Assembly: GCF_000226115.1 (NCBI RefSeq)
Contig: NC_016457.1
Coordinates: forward strand, 5,208,001-5,272,000
From: Thermothielavioides terrestris NRRL 8126
Taxonomy: Eukaryota; Ascomycota; Sordariomycetes; Sordariales; Chaetomiaceae
Direction of reading: 5' to 3'
Length of the DNA: 64,000 nt
The position numbers were made by a program, and so were the translations under genes. Below are positions 34,322-47,281 of the stretch, piece after piece; the first letter of the stretch is position 1, and each line of letters starts with the position of its first letter. The notes beneath the pieces are model-generated. The model was not told the origin of the DNA. It saw only the letters and a list, made by a program, of their open reading frames with translations, and did no database searches.

Positions 34322-37070
34322 GGTGCAAATAGCGGACGGCTGCAGCGAAACGGGGAGGCGGTCCGTCGGTCAGTATCGATGATTGAAGTGAGAGGAGGAT
34401 TCCTTGATAAGATCGATGGATGGGAATGGGGTATTGGTGGATGATGATGATGATGGGGATGAGGAAGGTGATGACGAGGGGTGATGGTGGTGTGATGGTT
34501 GATGGTTGGTTAGGTGTGGAGGCGTGTCGACACATGCCCGGGGCCTGGTTGGGCGCTTCGGAGGACTCACCGACGCAAGTAAGGACAGGTAGGGTCCCAG
34601 ACAGGTGGTAGGTAACTACAATTGCATGTGCTGCCGGCAGTTCGAGTGATGCTCGATCTCTGGCTGCTCTCCACCGCGAGATGCTGCCGCCCGGATCTGA
34701 ATATGGCGAGGAGGTGGCAGAAGGAAGGGAGGAGGAGGTCAAATGTTGGAGTTGGAGAGCGTGCTCAAATGGAAATGAGGAGATGCCCTTGGCCTTTGGC
34801 GGGGAGAGGCACCGACCACAGAAGCCTGAGGCAATCGGCAACAACCTGGAATGGAGGAGGTCGCGGCCGCCAACAATGCAGGGATCATGTAGGGGTACGG
34901 AGTACTTAAATGCGGTAGGGCGGTCCCCAGGCAGCCGGCCGCCTCGTCACTGGATGGGAGGCAAATGGGCGAGGGGGGCGAGCAGGCGGTGAATCAGAAC
35001 TAACAGAAGGCGGTCAGAGCTACCTCCCAGGCGTTAGTGGGGTAGGGCCAGGCCAGGCTATCGGGTGCCCGGGAGGCCGAGCCCGCTAACAGGATGCCTG
35101 TAGTCAAATACCTTGCTAGCTGGCTGGGCCCATTGCCTCGTCAGCACCACTTTGTCACCTGGAGCCAGCCCGCCTGCCCCCCTTTGTCCGCCAAACGCCA
35201 CCCCTATGGGGTAGGCAACGCAAGCTGACCTCGGGCGGCTTGCCGCTGAGGCGGCACTGGTCAGCAGAGCTGGAAGCTCAGAGAAACTACCGGCGGGTTC
35301 ACCAGAAAGAATGCCTTTGTGAGCACTTTGCTCTTTCTTTTGTCTCTACCGTGCTGCGCGCCTGGTAGGCGCCTGTGATGGTTGGGCTTAGTGTTGGTTC
35401 CGTGCAGTTGAGCATGACGTCTCCCAGATACCAAGGCGCTGTTTGCATTAGAAGCTCCCCAAACTGCTCACACGGAGGCATGCGCAAGTGTGGGGTCGTC
35501 AACCCGGACGGGAAGCTCCATGCACCACACGGGCACTAGTGTACGACAGCGTACGGATTACGACGTAACTTTACACTGGGGGCATGCCTGCCCCACCGTC
35601 CCACAGCAATCAGTCCCAAATGCTTCCGCTTCCCAGTCGCTCTTGCATTGATCAGCAGCTTGACAGGTTCTGGTAAGCAAGGCAACTGGAGGGCTCGGTG
35701 CCGAGCGTGGAGAGGCAGCAGGATTACGTCGCTGTTTCTGGCGGTCGGCCGACCTCGCCATGGCGTGGCGTGGCTGTTTCAGTCCCTGACGGAGTGGAAG
35801 ACCGAACCCTGAAGGACAGGTGCAGGTCGGCAGTCGGCGCCTAGGAAACCCGAGCGAGGCAATTCTCAAAGCGCTGATTCAGAGCTGCGTCCAGGAACTC
35901 AGGGCTTCGATTGCTCTGTTGCATCGGCATGCTTGGTCCTCATGTGCTCCTAGGTAATACACTGGTGTAAAGCTGATCAACCGACCCGATGAGCTCTGCC
36001 CGATCTGGGGAGCGGCTGCTGGTGGGGAGCGGGGGCAATGGTATTCTGGGCAATGATCTGGGCAATGCTCGACGGCATAGGAAGGTACTCACACACCAAC
36101 TCCATTCCGTACCACACCTACGGGAACCACAAGAGCAAGCTTGGATACTACCTACCTAGGCAATAGCGGCACCGTGCTGTCTGGCGTTGACCTGCTACCT
36201 CCCTCTCGGTAAATTACTATGTTGGATCTTCAACAACACGCCGCAGTGAGGTCAGATGACGCTGGTTGTTGTCGGGAAACAGCGGGGGAGGGCCACAGAA
36301 CCATGGGTCGCCAGCCCTCTGACGCCCCGGGCATCTCGCTGATATTAGATACCAATGATACCTAGGGGTAGGTGCCTGATGGGTACGCTCGACAGGAACG
36401 CCGAGGACTTGCACTTCTTCTCCCCCGAGATATCATCGGCGCGGCAGCGAGCCCATCTCCTGCAACCCCCTCTTGGCGGCAGGACGGTCTCGGTCGCCAG
36501 CCGGCGCCGAACCGAACGCCGTGTTTTGGATGACGGAAGACCACACGCAATCAGCTTCAGTTTCTGCTGTGCGACCTGTCCGCGTCTGTGAGCGGGAGCT
36601 ACCTTACCTACCTACCTAGCTAACCTATGTATCCTTCCGTGCCCTGGTATGTGTCCTTGCTTTCTGATAGGTGCCCGGTGCTTTCCCGCATCGCGCAGAG
36701 CCGGCGCCTCGCGTGACACAAGGGACTCGGACTTACGCAGTGGCTCAATGTGTCATCTCCTCGGCGGGATCAAGCGGTTCTGGCGTTGCCCTTGCTCCGG
36801 GAATCGGCATGGACCAGGTTCCGGAACGCTCAGAACCTGGTTTCATGGCGCCTCTCCCTCTTGCTCCAGAATACAGACATCACCATGATCTGTGTCGTGT
36901 GCTTGTATGGAGTACCTGGTCGCCCAGGGCTTACAGCGCCAACACAAGCCAATGCGCTGTTCCACCAGACATTTACATCACAAAGACCTAATAACACGGG
37001 AACCCCTTCTTTCCGGACGCCACTCTCTACCATAGCATCTCATCTCGGTCACACACGGCCTCACCCTCAC
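34322..37070. other. Long gene-free region (2.7 kb)
   Basis: NBR1 upstream side with a GAT/GGT-rich stretch (34436-34515), a TACGGAGTACT motif (34896-34906), and TACCTACCTAGG runs (about 36150 and 36605-36625). No coding frame with a recognisable domain on either strand. Confidence 0.5.
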
Positions 37071-38757
37071 TCAAGAATCCAGGATGGCCTCCAGAACCTC
37101 ACCCAGCGCCGCCTCGTCGTATCTCACCGGTCCCTTATCGCCGCCACCCGGTCTCTTGGCGGCAACCTTGACGCACTTGATCCCTAACCTCTCCAGCTCC
37201 GGCACATCCACCGCCGGCCCACCCTCCGCGTCCACGTAGAGCAAATGGCTCACGTACCTCCTCAGCACCTCGTCCCTGCCCACCTCCGCGGGCGCGGTGC
37301 TCTCCACGCACGCCCGCGCGATGGCCGCGACGAAGTCCCGCGCCGTCATGGGGTCCGTCCGCGGCCCCGTCTCCCGGTCGATGCTCGAGTTGAGGATCAG
37401 CACGCGGTGGCGGATGCGCCCGGCCGCGGCGCCCTCGCCGATGGCCTGGCCGACGCGGCGCAGCACCAGGCTCGGCACGATGCTCGTGTACAGGCTGCCG
37501 ACGCTGTAGACGACGGCGGCGGACGCCGCGAGCGCGTCGACCACGTGCGGGTTCGCCGTGGGCGCGATCTCGTGCCCGTACGGGTTGATGTACCACAGCC
37601 GCTCGATCCGCGCCGGCAGGTCCTCCTCGTCGTCCTTGCTGAAGGCGATGTTGGGCCGCCGCAGCGCCGGCAGCGACCCCGGCAGGTTGGCGTCCTCGAT
37701 GCGGTCGTGGTCCGCCTCCGTGAGCGCCGGCGCGACCTCTGGGTCGTCCGGCAGGGCCGTCGGCGCCGACGGGTGGCTGATGGCCACCTGGCCTGCGATG
37801 ACGGTGCCGTCTCGAAGGCCGGCGGAGATGTGGTGCGTGAAGTTGGAGTTAATGGCGGGGAGGACGGAGATGGAGGGCGGGATGGAGCAAATCATGGAGA
37901 GGAGGTAGATTGCGGATTCGAACGAGCCCGAGAAGATGCGCGCACTGGGGAGAGTGGTAGGTTAGTTAATAGCTGGTGAGCGAGGGGGGCGCTTTCGGAT
38001 GCGTCGTGAGCATGACAACCTACCCCGCGAGGAACATGTTGCCCACGCTCGCCCTGGCAAAGTTGAAGACGTTGGGGGGCCTGGCCCGTTTGACGATCTC
38101 CAAATTCAGTGTGTTCAGAACGGAGCGGATGAGCTCCCTCTTGGGACTGGAGATGAAGCCCCAGAGCAGAGACCGCGACTCGACAATGTCGAGCCATTCT
38201 GCCCGTGCCTTGATGGGGTCCGAGTCCAGCCGGTGCTCAAACAGCAGCTTGAGCGCCGACATCTCCCTGTCGCCCTCATGGTTGGGGATGAGCCGGACCA
38301 GACGGCCTGCATCCGAGACAGGGGTTAGTCTTCGAGTCACAGACACTCAGTTGTCCACACACCAGGCCGCCCTCTCCATCAGCCAAGTAGACGTACTCCG
38401 GATATCACCCACACCTGCACACAATCAGGTCAGTTCATTTTCTCCTCAGCAACACCAGCATATTGCATTTCCTAAAAGGACACTCACTCGGCCCGCCGAC
38501 GAACCTGATCAGCTCGGACGAACTCCCCCCATTGTCGCTGATCGGGATGACATAATTCAGCTGGCAGCGTCGTTTCTCCACGATCCTGTTGAACACATCC
38601 ACCAGGCTATTCGCCGCGCTGCCTAGGGAGAGCGAACTGTGTAAGTTACGGTCATCCTCTGCCCTGGACTGTGTGAGATGCCCTTACCTCCCGAGAAGAC
38701 TGTAATCCCCAATGGCTTCCGATTACCAGTGGTGTCGTCAACGATGATTGGGGCCAT
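37071..38757 (-). CDS. CofD/YvcK-family protein (UPF0052)
   Basis: Five exons, complement(37071..37944, 38024..38306, 38397..38414, 38488..38622, 38688..38757), sum to 460 codons (459 residues). The third is an 18-nt microexon. Family landmarks are LGITVFSGGSAANSL, the dinucleotide/phosphate-binding ISDNGGSSSELIRFVGGPSV in the spliced product, GDIRSRLVRLIPN, RASVGNMFLAGARIFSG and AASAAVVYSVGSLYTSIVPS. Bacterial relatives are the F420 enzyme CofD and the cell-shape/gluconeogenesis factor YvcK, which binds UDP-sugars. The role of fungal members is not established. No targeting signal, so probably cytosolic. The intron phases and the restored GGPSVGDIRS motif strongly support the model. Confidence 0.88.
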
Positions 38758-39769
38758 AGAAACGAGAGATGGAATAGGATCAATCAGAAATCTAAAAAGG
38801 GGGAGCTTCAAAGAGGAAGTAAATGACACGGTATTGATTTTTGGGATGCTGATGTGAAGCGCCCAGTTGTGCCTTGTTTGGGGAGATTACAGGGGCTTTG
38901 TCCAGCACTTATAGCGTTGCCAGAACCCTCACTCGGCGTAAGTAATTCCAGGTTGAGCCCTGTGCGCCGGCTTGCCAACTGCGGTGAAGTCGTTCAACGT
39001 GACTTCGTATTTTCCATCTGCTTCATGATAAAGCCAAGCATTTACCTCATAATCCTTCAGCGCTTTTGGACACATTGCTGAATGAAAGCGCCCTTCATTT
39101 CCCAAGGGGCCGGCAAATCTGCGGAGATTGGGCGAGACTACCCCTGAGGAAATGAATAACCATTCAACACAAGGGGGCTGTGCAAAACATATCAACATGG
39201 TCACGCACCATCTATTCCGTACTCCGTGGGGATACGGCAAGGAAGATGATTGTGCAAATGTAGCTTAGATACAAACGAGTTGAAATTGGCCACGCTGTTG
39301 CCATGGCTTTTCCTGACCCGTGTGGCCCTGGGGCCAGCCCCTGAGTGACTAACAGACCCAGCATCCAGCACGCAGCGAGTCCAACCGAACACCACCAACA
39401 CAAGGAACATGAGCAAAACCGGGAACGCAAGATAAATAGATTGCTTTTGGTATTCTCTCCGGAGCGCAAAAACCAGCGTAAACACCAAGTCAGGAAGAAA
39501 CGCAACGCCGCCTATGAGTTGGTCGAAAGCCTAGCCCCTAGCCCTGAGCCCCTTGCCCCCCGTTGACCTCCATGGAAGCCCCTTGATGAACAGACATCCT
39601 AAATAACTCGGTAGGTACCGTACCTCATTCAAAAACAGAACCACGGATGGGTGGGGAAAACAGACAGGCATGCAAGCAGCAATGAATACAGCAGAAGCAG
39701 AGGGGAGAAATTCCTAGAGCAAGCCCAACTCCATCGAAAAGAGAAAAGAACCGAAAAAAAGAAAAAGTG

Positions 39770-39813
<44 letters not shown>

Positions 39814-40819
39814 ATAAAAGAAAAAGCACGTCAAACAGGAAACCGACGTCCAGACCGTACCACACGAATACCCATCCCCGTTCCCCGTCCCCAAGCCCAT
39901 TATAGATAGATAGGCCATCATCACCCGCCCACAGCAGGTCCAAACCCCAGCCCAACCATCGACCCAGACCACCGGCCAGACCAACGGGGCGAGTAAAGGA
40001 ACAAGACCGGCACCGCTGCTGCACATCCGCCAACGCTCGATTAAATAAGAACAGCAGGTAGGTAGTGTACTTGGAGGAGGTAGTAACGTATAGGCAAGGG
40101 GGTGGGTAGGAAGGTGGATGGGGTTGTAGCAGTAGTAGTAGCAGTAGTAGTAACGTAAAGGGGGTTAAGAAGCGACTCCATCGTCGTCGTCATCATCATG
40201 ATTTGTTTTGCAGTGCAGTGCAGTGCAGTGTAGCGTATCGCAGCGCAACGCAAGTGCCAGTGCTTTATGCAAATGTCGTTTCGTAACAGCAGCAGCGAAA
40301 AAGGCTCCTTCGGGGCTGATGACCTGTGCATGGATAAAGGAAAAAAGGACTCGACGGCTCTGCAACAGAATCCCGCGGCTCACGATGTCCAACGCGCCTT
40401 CGCCCTTGCCCTTGGCCCCATGCCCTTGCCCTGCCCCTCTTCTCTCCACAGGGCCTGTCCCCGGGATTGGCCGACTCGCCCTTCCAGGACCTATTCTTCC
40501 TCTTTCTCCGTCCTCCTTCCGCCTGCTCCTGGATCCTCTCATCCTCCTGCCTCGTCTCTCTCTCCGCATCCCTCCTCTTCAAATCTGTCTCCCTCGGGGA
40601 CACATCCAAGCCATGCCCTTCACCTCTTTCCCGGACCTGAACTGCCGCCAGCACTGCCAACCCTGCCATCACCTACAACCCCAGCTGCGTCTGTCTCCCC
40701 GGTTCTTCTCAGGCGCCAGCGCAGGGTTCAGACGCCAGATGTTAGGCGTCAGTACTTCCATCGGGGCGGCGCGGTGAAATGAAACCGGGCTGGATCACCG
40801 ACGTTGGCGCGCCCCCACC
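38758..40819. other. Intergenic region with poly-A tract and microsatellites
   Basis: Contains a GTACTCCGTGG motif (39219-39229), an A42 run (39771-39812), (GTA)n repeats (about 40127-40153) and (GCAGT)n repeats (about 40211-40230). The pyrimidine-rich 40380-40660 stretch is open in several frames but low in complexity. No gene is supported. Confidence 0.55.
39771..39812 (+). repeat. A42 homopolymer
   Basis: Forty-two consecutive A, preceded by GAAAAAGTG; it could be a retroposition tail or slippage. Confidence 0.9.
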
Positions 40820-43091
40820 CTACTGGGGGTAGTAAATCATCGGCTGCTGGTAGTAGAACGTATCCGGGCTAGGGGTCATCATGCCGCCCATGCCGGCCAT
40901 CCCGACCATGCCCGGCGCGGCGTAGGGCTGGCCAGCCGCCGCGAAGGGCGGATAACCCGGCGCCATCGGGTTCACTTGCGGATAGTAGTCGTAGTAGACG
41001 GCGCCTTGCGACTCGCGGGGTTCCACGAGGTTCTGCGAGGGCGGGCCTTGCCCGCCGGGCGGCGGAACAGGCGCATCGCCTTGGACGGGCTGCGCGTAGA
41101 CAACCGGCTGAGGCGGCTGCTGCTGCTGCTGCTGTTGCTGAGGCTGCTGCTGTGCAGCCGGAACGAAGGTCGGGGCATTTGCGTTAGGAGCCATGGAGGC
41201 GCCGAATGTCTGCGGGTAGTAATAACCCTGCTGCGGCGGCATCGTTGCATATTGTTGGCCGTAGAAGCCGGGTTGAGCGTAGGCGTTGGGCCGGAACGGC
41301 GCAGCGTGAACGGCACGCTCCGGGATCTGCGACAGCGGGGTGGAGGACGAAAACTGGGACTGATAAGAAGGGTTGCGGGCGTGCGAGTCTCGGGCAAAAC
41401 CGCCGGGCAACTGCGGTGGAACTTGCTGATGGAAGGCTTGCTGATAGGGCGCCGGGACGTTCGCCGCCTGTTGCTGAACGGGCGACTCGATGTTCTCGAC
41501 AGAGACAGCCTTCTGCGGCCGGGGTTGGTGCATAGGAATGGCGCTCGGTGGGGCTTCTTGAAATGCAGGTTTTTGAGGAAGAGGATGCGTTTGTGGCTGT
41601 GGTAGCTCGCTGATGGAAGACTCTGGGGCCTGCTGAGGGGCATCGGGCTGCGGCGGAGCCGGCGGCGCAGGAGCTGTCGCTTGAGCAAGCGGCGGGAGTC
41701 GGACGACGGGCCTCGCGGCGTCGACAGGGAGAGGTGCCCGCGAGATGGCGGAGCCCGTAGGCGACAGCACGAATTCTCGGCCAAGATCAGGGGCAATCGA
41801 CGACCGGCGGCTGAGAGCAAGACTAGGCGTATAGACGCTTCCGTAGACGCTTCCACCCCAAACACTCGTTCCCCGGGAGAACACCCCTGAGCCGAGGATC
41901 GACCGCGGCGCTTTAGCGCGGGTCCGCTGCTGGTTCGGGCGCATCGCCCGAGGGATGAAAATGAACGACCTGTCGCTTGCCGGAAAGATGTAGCGGGGCA
42001 TGACTGGCGGGTCATGGTAGGGAAGCGAAATCCGAACAGGCTTGTCGCGGCGAAGAGGCGGGCGGTGATCGGGCAGCTTCGTGTACTGCTTCAACGCGAC
42101 ACCGGGGAACAATTTTGGCGCATCCATGGGTGGGATAAACACCCTGATGGTCGCGTTGCCTATATGCTTCTCGGTCGACATGGCTCGGTTGATCGGCGTG
42201 GCGCTGGTTGGCGCAGTGGGAATGACCCCGTTGCCGTTTGGCGGCCCTTCGTGGCTGGGGAGGTAACGGCTATGCCGCGGTGGTTGAGCCTCGGCGACTA
42301 CCTCGTGCATGTCATGCTTCCATACGGCGTTCATTATCGGATCAGAGGCGTTTTGAACCTGGCTGAAAGGAACCGTCAGCACCAGCCCAGGGGTAGGAAG
42401 AGGGAAGGACGTACCTGAGCGGAGCGAAGGGGCTCCCAAATGCGCCGCGTCCACGGCCACGAGCGCCCCTGGGGAACGGCCGGAACCCATTTGCTGCCGG
42501 ACCGGCATGCCGGTGATCGTGCAAGAAGAAGGCGCCTCTGTTCGGGACAAAAGTCGGGTCTTCGTCCCTCCGCCGCCGATACTCCTCGTGCTCCCGCCGT
42601 TTAAGTTCCTGCTGGGGCAACCGGGGCGGTTGCTGCGCAGCGGAGGCAGAGCTCACCACAATCGGGGCGGCATCCTTCGTGCGCGGCGCTTCCTTGATGT
42701 CGTCGAAGTGCACCTCCTCGGCCGTTACGTTTTCCTTGTCGGCAAGCGACAGCTTGCTGAGCATGGTCTCGGCATCGGCTATTACGGGCTGCGCAGCCTT
42801 GGCGGCTGGACTCTTGAGGGGCTCCGAGCCAGTCCGACGGCGAAGTCCGGTTTTCGCATGGCCGTTGCCAATGGGTTTCTGGGCGTTGGGCGACGTCGGC
42901 GACGAATCGTCAATATTGCTAGTATCGCTGTCGTCGGCGGGGTCGTGCTCGTCGCTCCCGATGGTGCCGTCGGTCACCGAATCATCGTCAAGGTCGGCCA
43001 GGGTTTCGAGGCCGCCCTCGTCTTCGGCCTCGTCCTCGATGCGACGGCGGTGGCCGATGATTTTCCTGCGCCTGGTGCCCGCAGCGGCCAT
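40820..43091 (-). CDS. Btz (Barentsz/CASC3)-domain RNA-binding protein
   Basis: Two exons, complement(40820..42362, 42415..43091), give 739 residues; the 52-nt intron has GTACGT and GTGCTGACG. The start MAAAGTRRRKIIGHRRRIED is followed by an acidic stretch. The SELOR-like Btz motif lies at about residues 190-225 (DPTFVPNRGAFFLHDHR, then an RGARGRGRG box). In CASC3/Barentsz this motif binds eIF4A3 in the exon junction complex. The second half is Pro/Gln-rich and disordered, with a Tyr/Gln-rich C-terminus ending MIYYPQ. The domain assignment is confident; whether the protein works in an exon junction complex in this fungus is inferred. Confidence 0.85.
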
Positions 43092-45813
43092 CGTGTGTGG
43101 AAGCGAGCTCTGCCTCGCGATGAGCTTCGGGCGGGAGACGAACCAGGTGCACCTGGTTGCGGAGGTGCAAGGGAGAGGCGATGACGTCGCGGCCGCTGGA
43201 CCATGCGTCGGCGGAGGAGGATGTTGACGTTTGGCGGAGATGGGTCTCTTCCTGTCGGGTATGGTATCTCTGTCCCACGGCGAAGGGGCGGAGAGATCAG
43301 AGAGACAGACAGACGCCAGGTGCCAGAACCGTCCGGCGGGCAGAATGCACTGGAGGGCGAAACTCGGCCGAGATTGTGCTCGGCAGGGCCCGGAGGCAAA
43401 GAGCGTATCTCAGAGCTCCGATGAGGGGGAAACGTAAGCTTGAGCGAGGACAAGCCAAAGCGCGAAAGTGCAGCTTTCAGGCCGGATAGGAAGTCCTGGG
43501 TGCCGGCTGCCAGCTTGCGAGCCTGAGCAGGGCTGGCCTGACCTGCGGTAGCGACGAGCGACCGTGCTCCTAGCGGCGGCTGCGGAGTGCAAGAATGCCG
43601 ACGGTCAAAGGCAAAAAAACGGAGCTAGCAGAGACGAAGTCGCTCCTCTCGTCGCGGATCCCAAAATCGCGTCCCGGAAGGATGCGAATTGGGCGGATGT
43701 GGTCGAGGTGAACAAGGCTGTGCTTTCAACAGCGGTGTCTTTTTTTTTTTGGACTCCTCTGTTGAATTGACTTTTGACTGGGGGCCCAAACTACCACAGT
43801 ATTCCGCACGGAGTGCTCCGAAAACAGATGTGGCTCGCCTGGCTGTTCACCAGCCTTGCGGCAAGTGTGCACAGTGGAAATACCTAATCGGGGGGCTGCC
43901 GCTTCCGGCTAGGCCTGTCGTCTGCTAACGTTATGGGCGGTTAATTACCGCCTTCAGGCCAATGCCATCATCGGCCAGATATGGAGGTGCCTTGCTGCTG
44001 CTACCTGCCATCGTCAGCGGATTCCGACGCCTTTTCCCTTGCTTGATTCCCCGCCGCCACTTGCCGGTGCTCAAGAGAGCCAGGAAGGAGAACTCTCCCG
44101 TCGGTTCCTTCATCCGCAACAATCTCACGGGACGCACCACACCACGGAGAGTAGCTGCACGAAGCCCTTGGCTGCCTGGAGGGCGAAAACAACTCTCGCC
44201 ATGCCGGAAATCTGGTCGCGTACAAACCCGCGTCCAGCCGTGCCGTCAACCAATCGCTACACGCACTTTCCAGCAGCACGCGTCAGTGCCCAGAACCATG
44301 ACGGTCTCGCTACCCGCGCCCGTACGTGGCCTTGAGGTCATATCTCGAAGACCCCGCGCTCAAGCTGCACCAACAACTCTGAATCCTGAGGGTCTGGGCT
44401 GAGTCCGCCATCGGAGCCTCGCCGGGTTGCCCTTGGTTCACGACACTACTATGACGAGGACATGCCGTGATGAAACTCACTCACCTTTGGACGGAGCCTG
44501 AGCCCTCAAGCACATTGAATCAACCCGAATGAGGCTGGCCGGTGCTGCACTGTCATTGAAGCTGTCATCCCCCAAAACGCAGCATTGTGGAGCATGCAGA
44601 AACGCCGTGGAGCGTCCAGCAGTCACGGCCTCAGCTTCACGAAACAAACTCGTCTTGATTGGCGTTCCTCGCTCAAACCTGCGGCTGCCTGTTGCTGGTT
44701 ATGTACGGAATATGTATCACAGGGCATCAGCTCTGGGACGCTTCGATCCGTATATTGTGTCGGGCCAGATATATACTCCTTTCTTGCAGGACAGCCGCTG
44801 TCCGGTTCTTCATCTGCTGACAACACATATCCGACCAGTGCCACGAGCGCGGTTCCCGGAATATACAGGCCCCTGATAGAGTCAGACTTGCCTGCCAACC
44901 CCACCGATTTCTTGATACATGACCGAGAGAACTGGCCCAATTTTACGCTGGCTTCTCGATCCATTGCCAACCCACTGCATTTCTCCGCCATGTACCATAC
45001 TGTGTATATCCCATGGACCACTAACTCCTTTGCTCAACAACACATCCCAGATCTTGTTACCTCAACCGTAATGAAGTCTTGCTCTTCCCTTAGATCCCAT
45101 CCCAGAGGCAGGATTATCTATCCATAACCATTTCTTTCGGCCCCATGCCTCTCGCCCAAAAGGTGGAGATATAAATCATGTTTCCTCACCTCTCCATCCC
45201 CTCAAACCTGGGTGTTCCCTAGCCTCGAGGAACATGAACACTCAAGGCACCAGGTTCAGGCCAACCTGAATAGCCAACTCTGGCGGTTTTTCTGATTGCA
45301 GAAAAGGGCGCCAGTTCGAATCTCACGCCCGTCATCACCCATATCTTTTGCACCCCTTTTCCTCTTCCGGTCCGTTTCCTCCGCTCAGGGGGATGAGTTC
45401 ACAACCCTAAGTGATTCGCCTATGACTCTGACAAGTCGAGGTTTGGCGCGGCATTGGCCCATATCCATCTTATCATCTCACAGCATGCAGCAGTCACAGC
45501 ACTGAGCAAGGGCCGTGGAAAATTTCAGGAAGCGCAAAATGCAGGTTTCTGTTGCATGCTCAGGGACACGTTAACACTACTAGGGACATCGACGACGAAA
45601 GGATTGCACAACTGTGATCCCTGACCGCCGCCCACTCCGTCATACTGGCATGGCTATTCTGGAGTCTAGGAAAGCAACGAGAGTCAGGAAACACCCGGGT
45701 TCCTGGTTTCGGATTGCTTAAGAATTGAACGGCGACGAGATGTCAGCGTAGACCATCTGGACATTCTGGACGCAATCAGCTGCCGACAGAGGAGGACCCT
45801 TCCGCTTGGTGCT
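43092..45813. other. Long gene-free region (2.7 kb)
   Basis: Upstream region of the Btz gene and 3' side of the protease. The longest frame (44585-45127, +) has no domain and unusual composition. A T10 run lies near 43740 and a CACGGAGTGCTCCG palindrome at 43809-43822. Confidence 0.5.
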
Positions 45814-47281
45814 CTACTCCGGCTTGATGTTCTGGGTCTTCTCGATCTTGGGCACGGCACCGAAGCGGCTGTTGCCCTGGTCCCAAATCTGCGTTCGGTC
45901 AGCCATGCGACGCCAGCAAGGAGGAAGGAAGGAAGCAATGGTCAAACCTACCGCATAGATCGACTTGAGGAAGGCATCGCCCAGAATATCAAAGGGGTTC
46001 TCTCCGCGGGACTGCACAGCGCCGTACCAGGAGTTGTCATCTGCCAAGGCAAAGAGCAAATCTTCCTTCTGAATCACAAACTCTTTGTCACCGACAGCGA
46101 CGCTGAAGTCCGGGAGATCATCAGCCGTGATGGACTTGGGGATGATGTAGCCCTGGTACTGCTCCGAGTAGTAAGAGCCCTGGATCTGACTGTACAGAGC
46201 CTCGCAGACCTCGTCCGAAACAAGGGCCAACGTGGTGCCGGTGTCGGCTATTGCCTTGTTGCCCGACAAAGACAACTTCTTGCTGTTGACTGTGGCGCTC
46301 TCGCTCGGGAACATCCAGAAGCCCTGCGATGTGTCGACGTTAGTCCAGGAGATGTCTTGGCCGGAGGCCTTGACAAGATCCTGGTCGATCCAGCCGAACG
46401 TGTAGAACGATTGTTCCCCCTGGTCCCTAGTGCTGTACATGGCCGACGTGAACAACTCCGAATCCTCTGGGATGTCCTCCTGCGTGATCATGTTCTCGAC
46501 AGGGGTAGGCTGGGGGTCCGGCTGACCGTTGGTCTCGACGGTGTTAATCTTGCTGAATGCCAGACCCAGGAGGCCGTCCATGGAGCCTTGGCTGAACTGG
46601 TCGGACATGGTCGTTGCGATTTCGATGGCCTGGTTTTTGATGGTGAGGCCGCCGATCGAGAGGACATCCAGGCCGACTGAGCCCGAGGCCGAGCTTCCGT
46701 CGCCATACTGGATCCTCCAGCTCATGTTTGGGGCGAGCTTGAACGTCGACGATTTATGGGGGGCGAAGCTCTTGTGGTTCACCTGCAGAGCTTTCCGTTA
46801 GTGCTGGGGTGAGGCCAGACGGTCACACACGCCATACCCAAAGATCAGCCGAGCCAGTGTCGAAGTCCAGAGTGACCTTCTGGGGCGGGGTGCCGATCGA
46901 GACCTCGCACAGGTACTCGGCGTCGTTCTGCTGGTCTTCAGCAGTTACCTCCCCGACCTGGTCGTCCTTGGTCTTCTTGTAGAGGCCGACCCAGACGTGG
47001 CCTGGTTTGACCCCGGGCCCCGTCTTACCCCGAGCCGCCTCGTCAGTGGGCTTGGTGAACTTCTGGAAGTACGGGCCAGGCTTCGTAGGTTGAAAGCCGA
47101 AGCGGTTCAACACGGAGACGTAGGATTTAGTGCCATGGCGTTGGTAGTTCTGGTTGTGAATGATCTTCACCTTGTGCAGGTGACGGTGATGGCGATCGTC
47201 CTGGTGCTGCATGGCGTCGAGCGATGGCACACGGCCGGCGTGCGTTCTTGATGCTAGTGGAGAGTTGACGGCAGCGAGCAA
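45814..47281 (-). CDS. Pepsin-like aspartic protease (family A1); 5' end unresolved
   Basis: Exons complement(45814..45888, 45952..46782, 46838..about 47281), joined in phase 0. Both active-site motifs are present: DFDTGSADLW (first Asp) and ADTGTTLAL (second Asp), with the flap region WRIQYGDGSSASG. A propeptide-like basic segment (KVKIIHNQNYQRHGTKSYV, FGFQPTKPGPYF) precedes the mature enzyme, as in endothiapepsin and aspergillopepsin. An in-frame stop lies just upstream of 47281 and the first ATG in frame is at 47212, which would leave no signal peptide. A short upstream exon carrying the secretion signal is therefore likely but was not located. The C-terminus follows DAFLKSIYA with IWDQGNSRFGAVPK. 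Probably secreted or vacuolar. Confidence 0.85.

Noticed and set aside
44585..45127. 180-codon plus-strand frame
   Set aside because: No family resemblance and no supporting splice or neighbour context.
45290..45335. T-arm-like GTTCGAATC on the plus strand
   Set aside because: No matching acceptor stem or D arm upstream.
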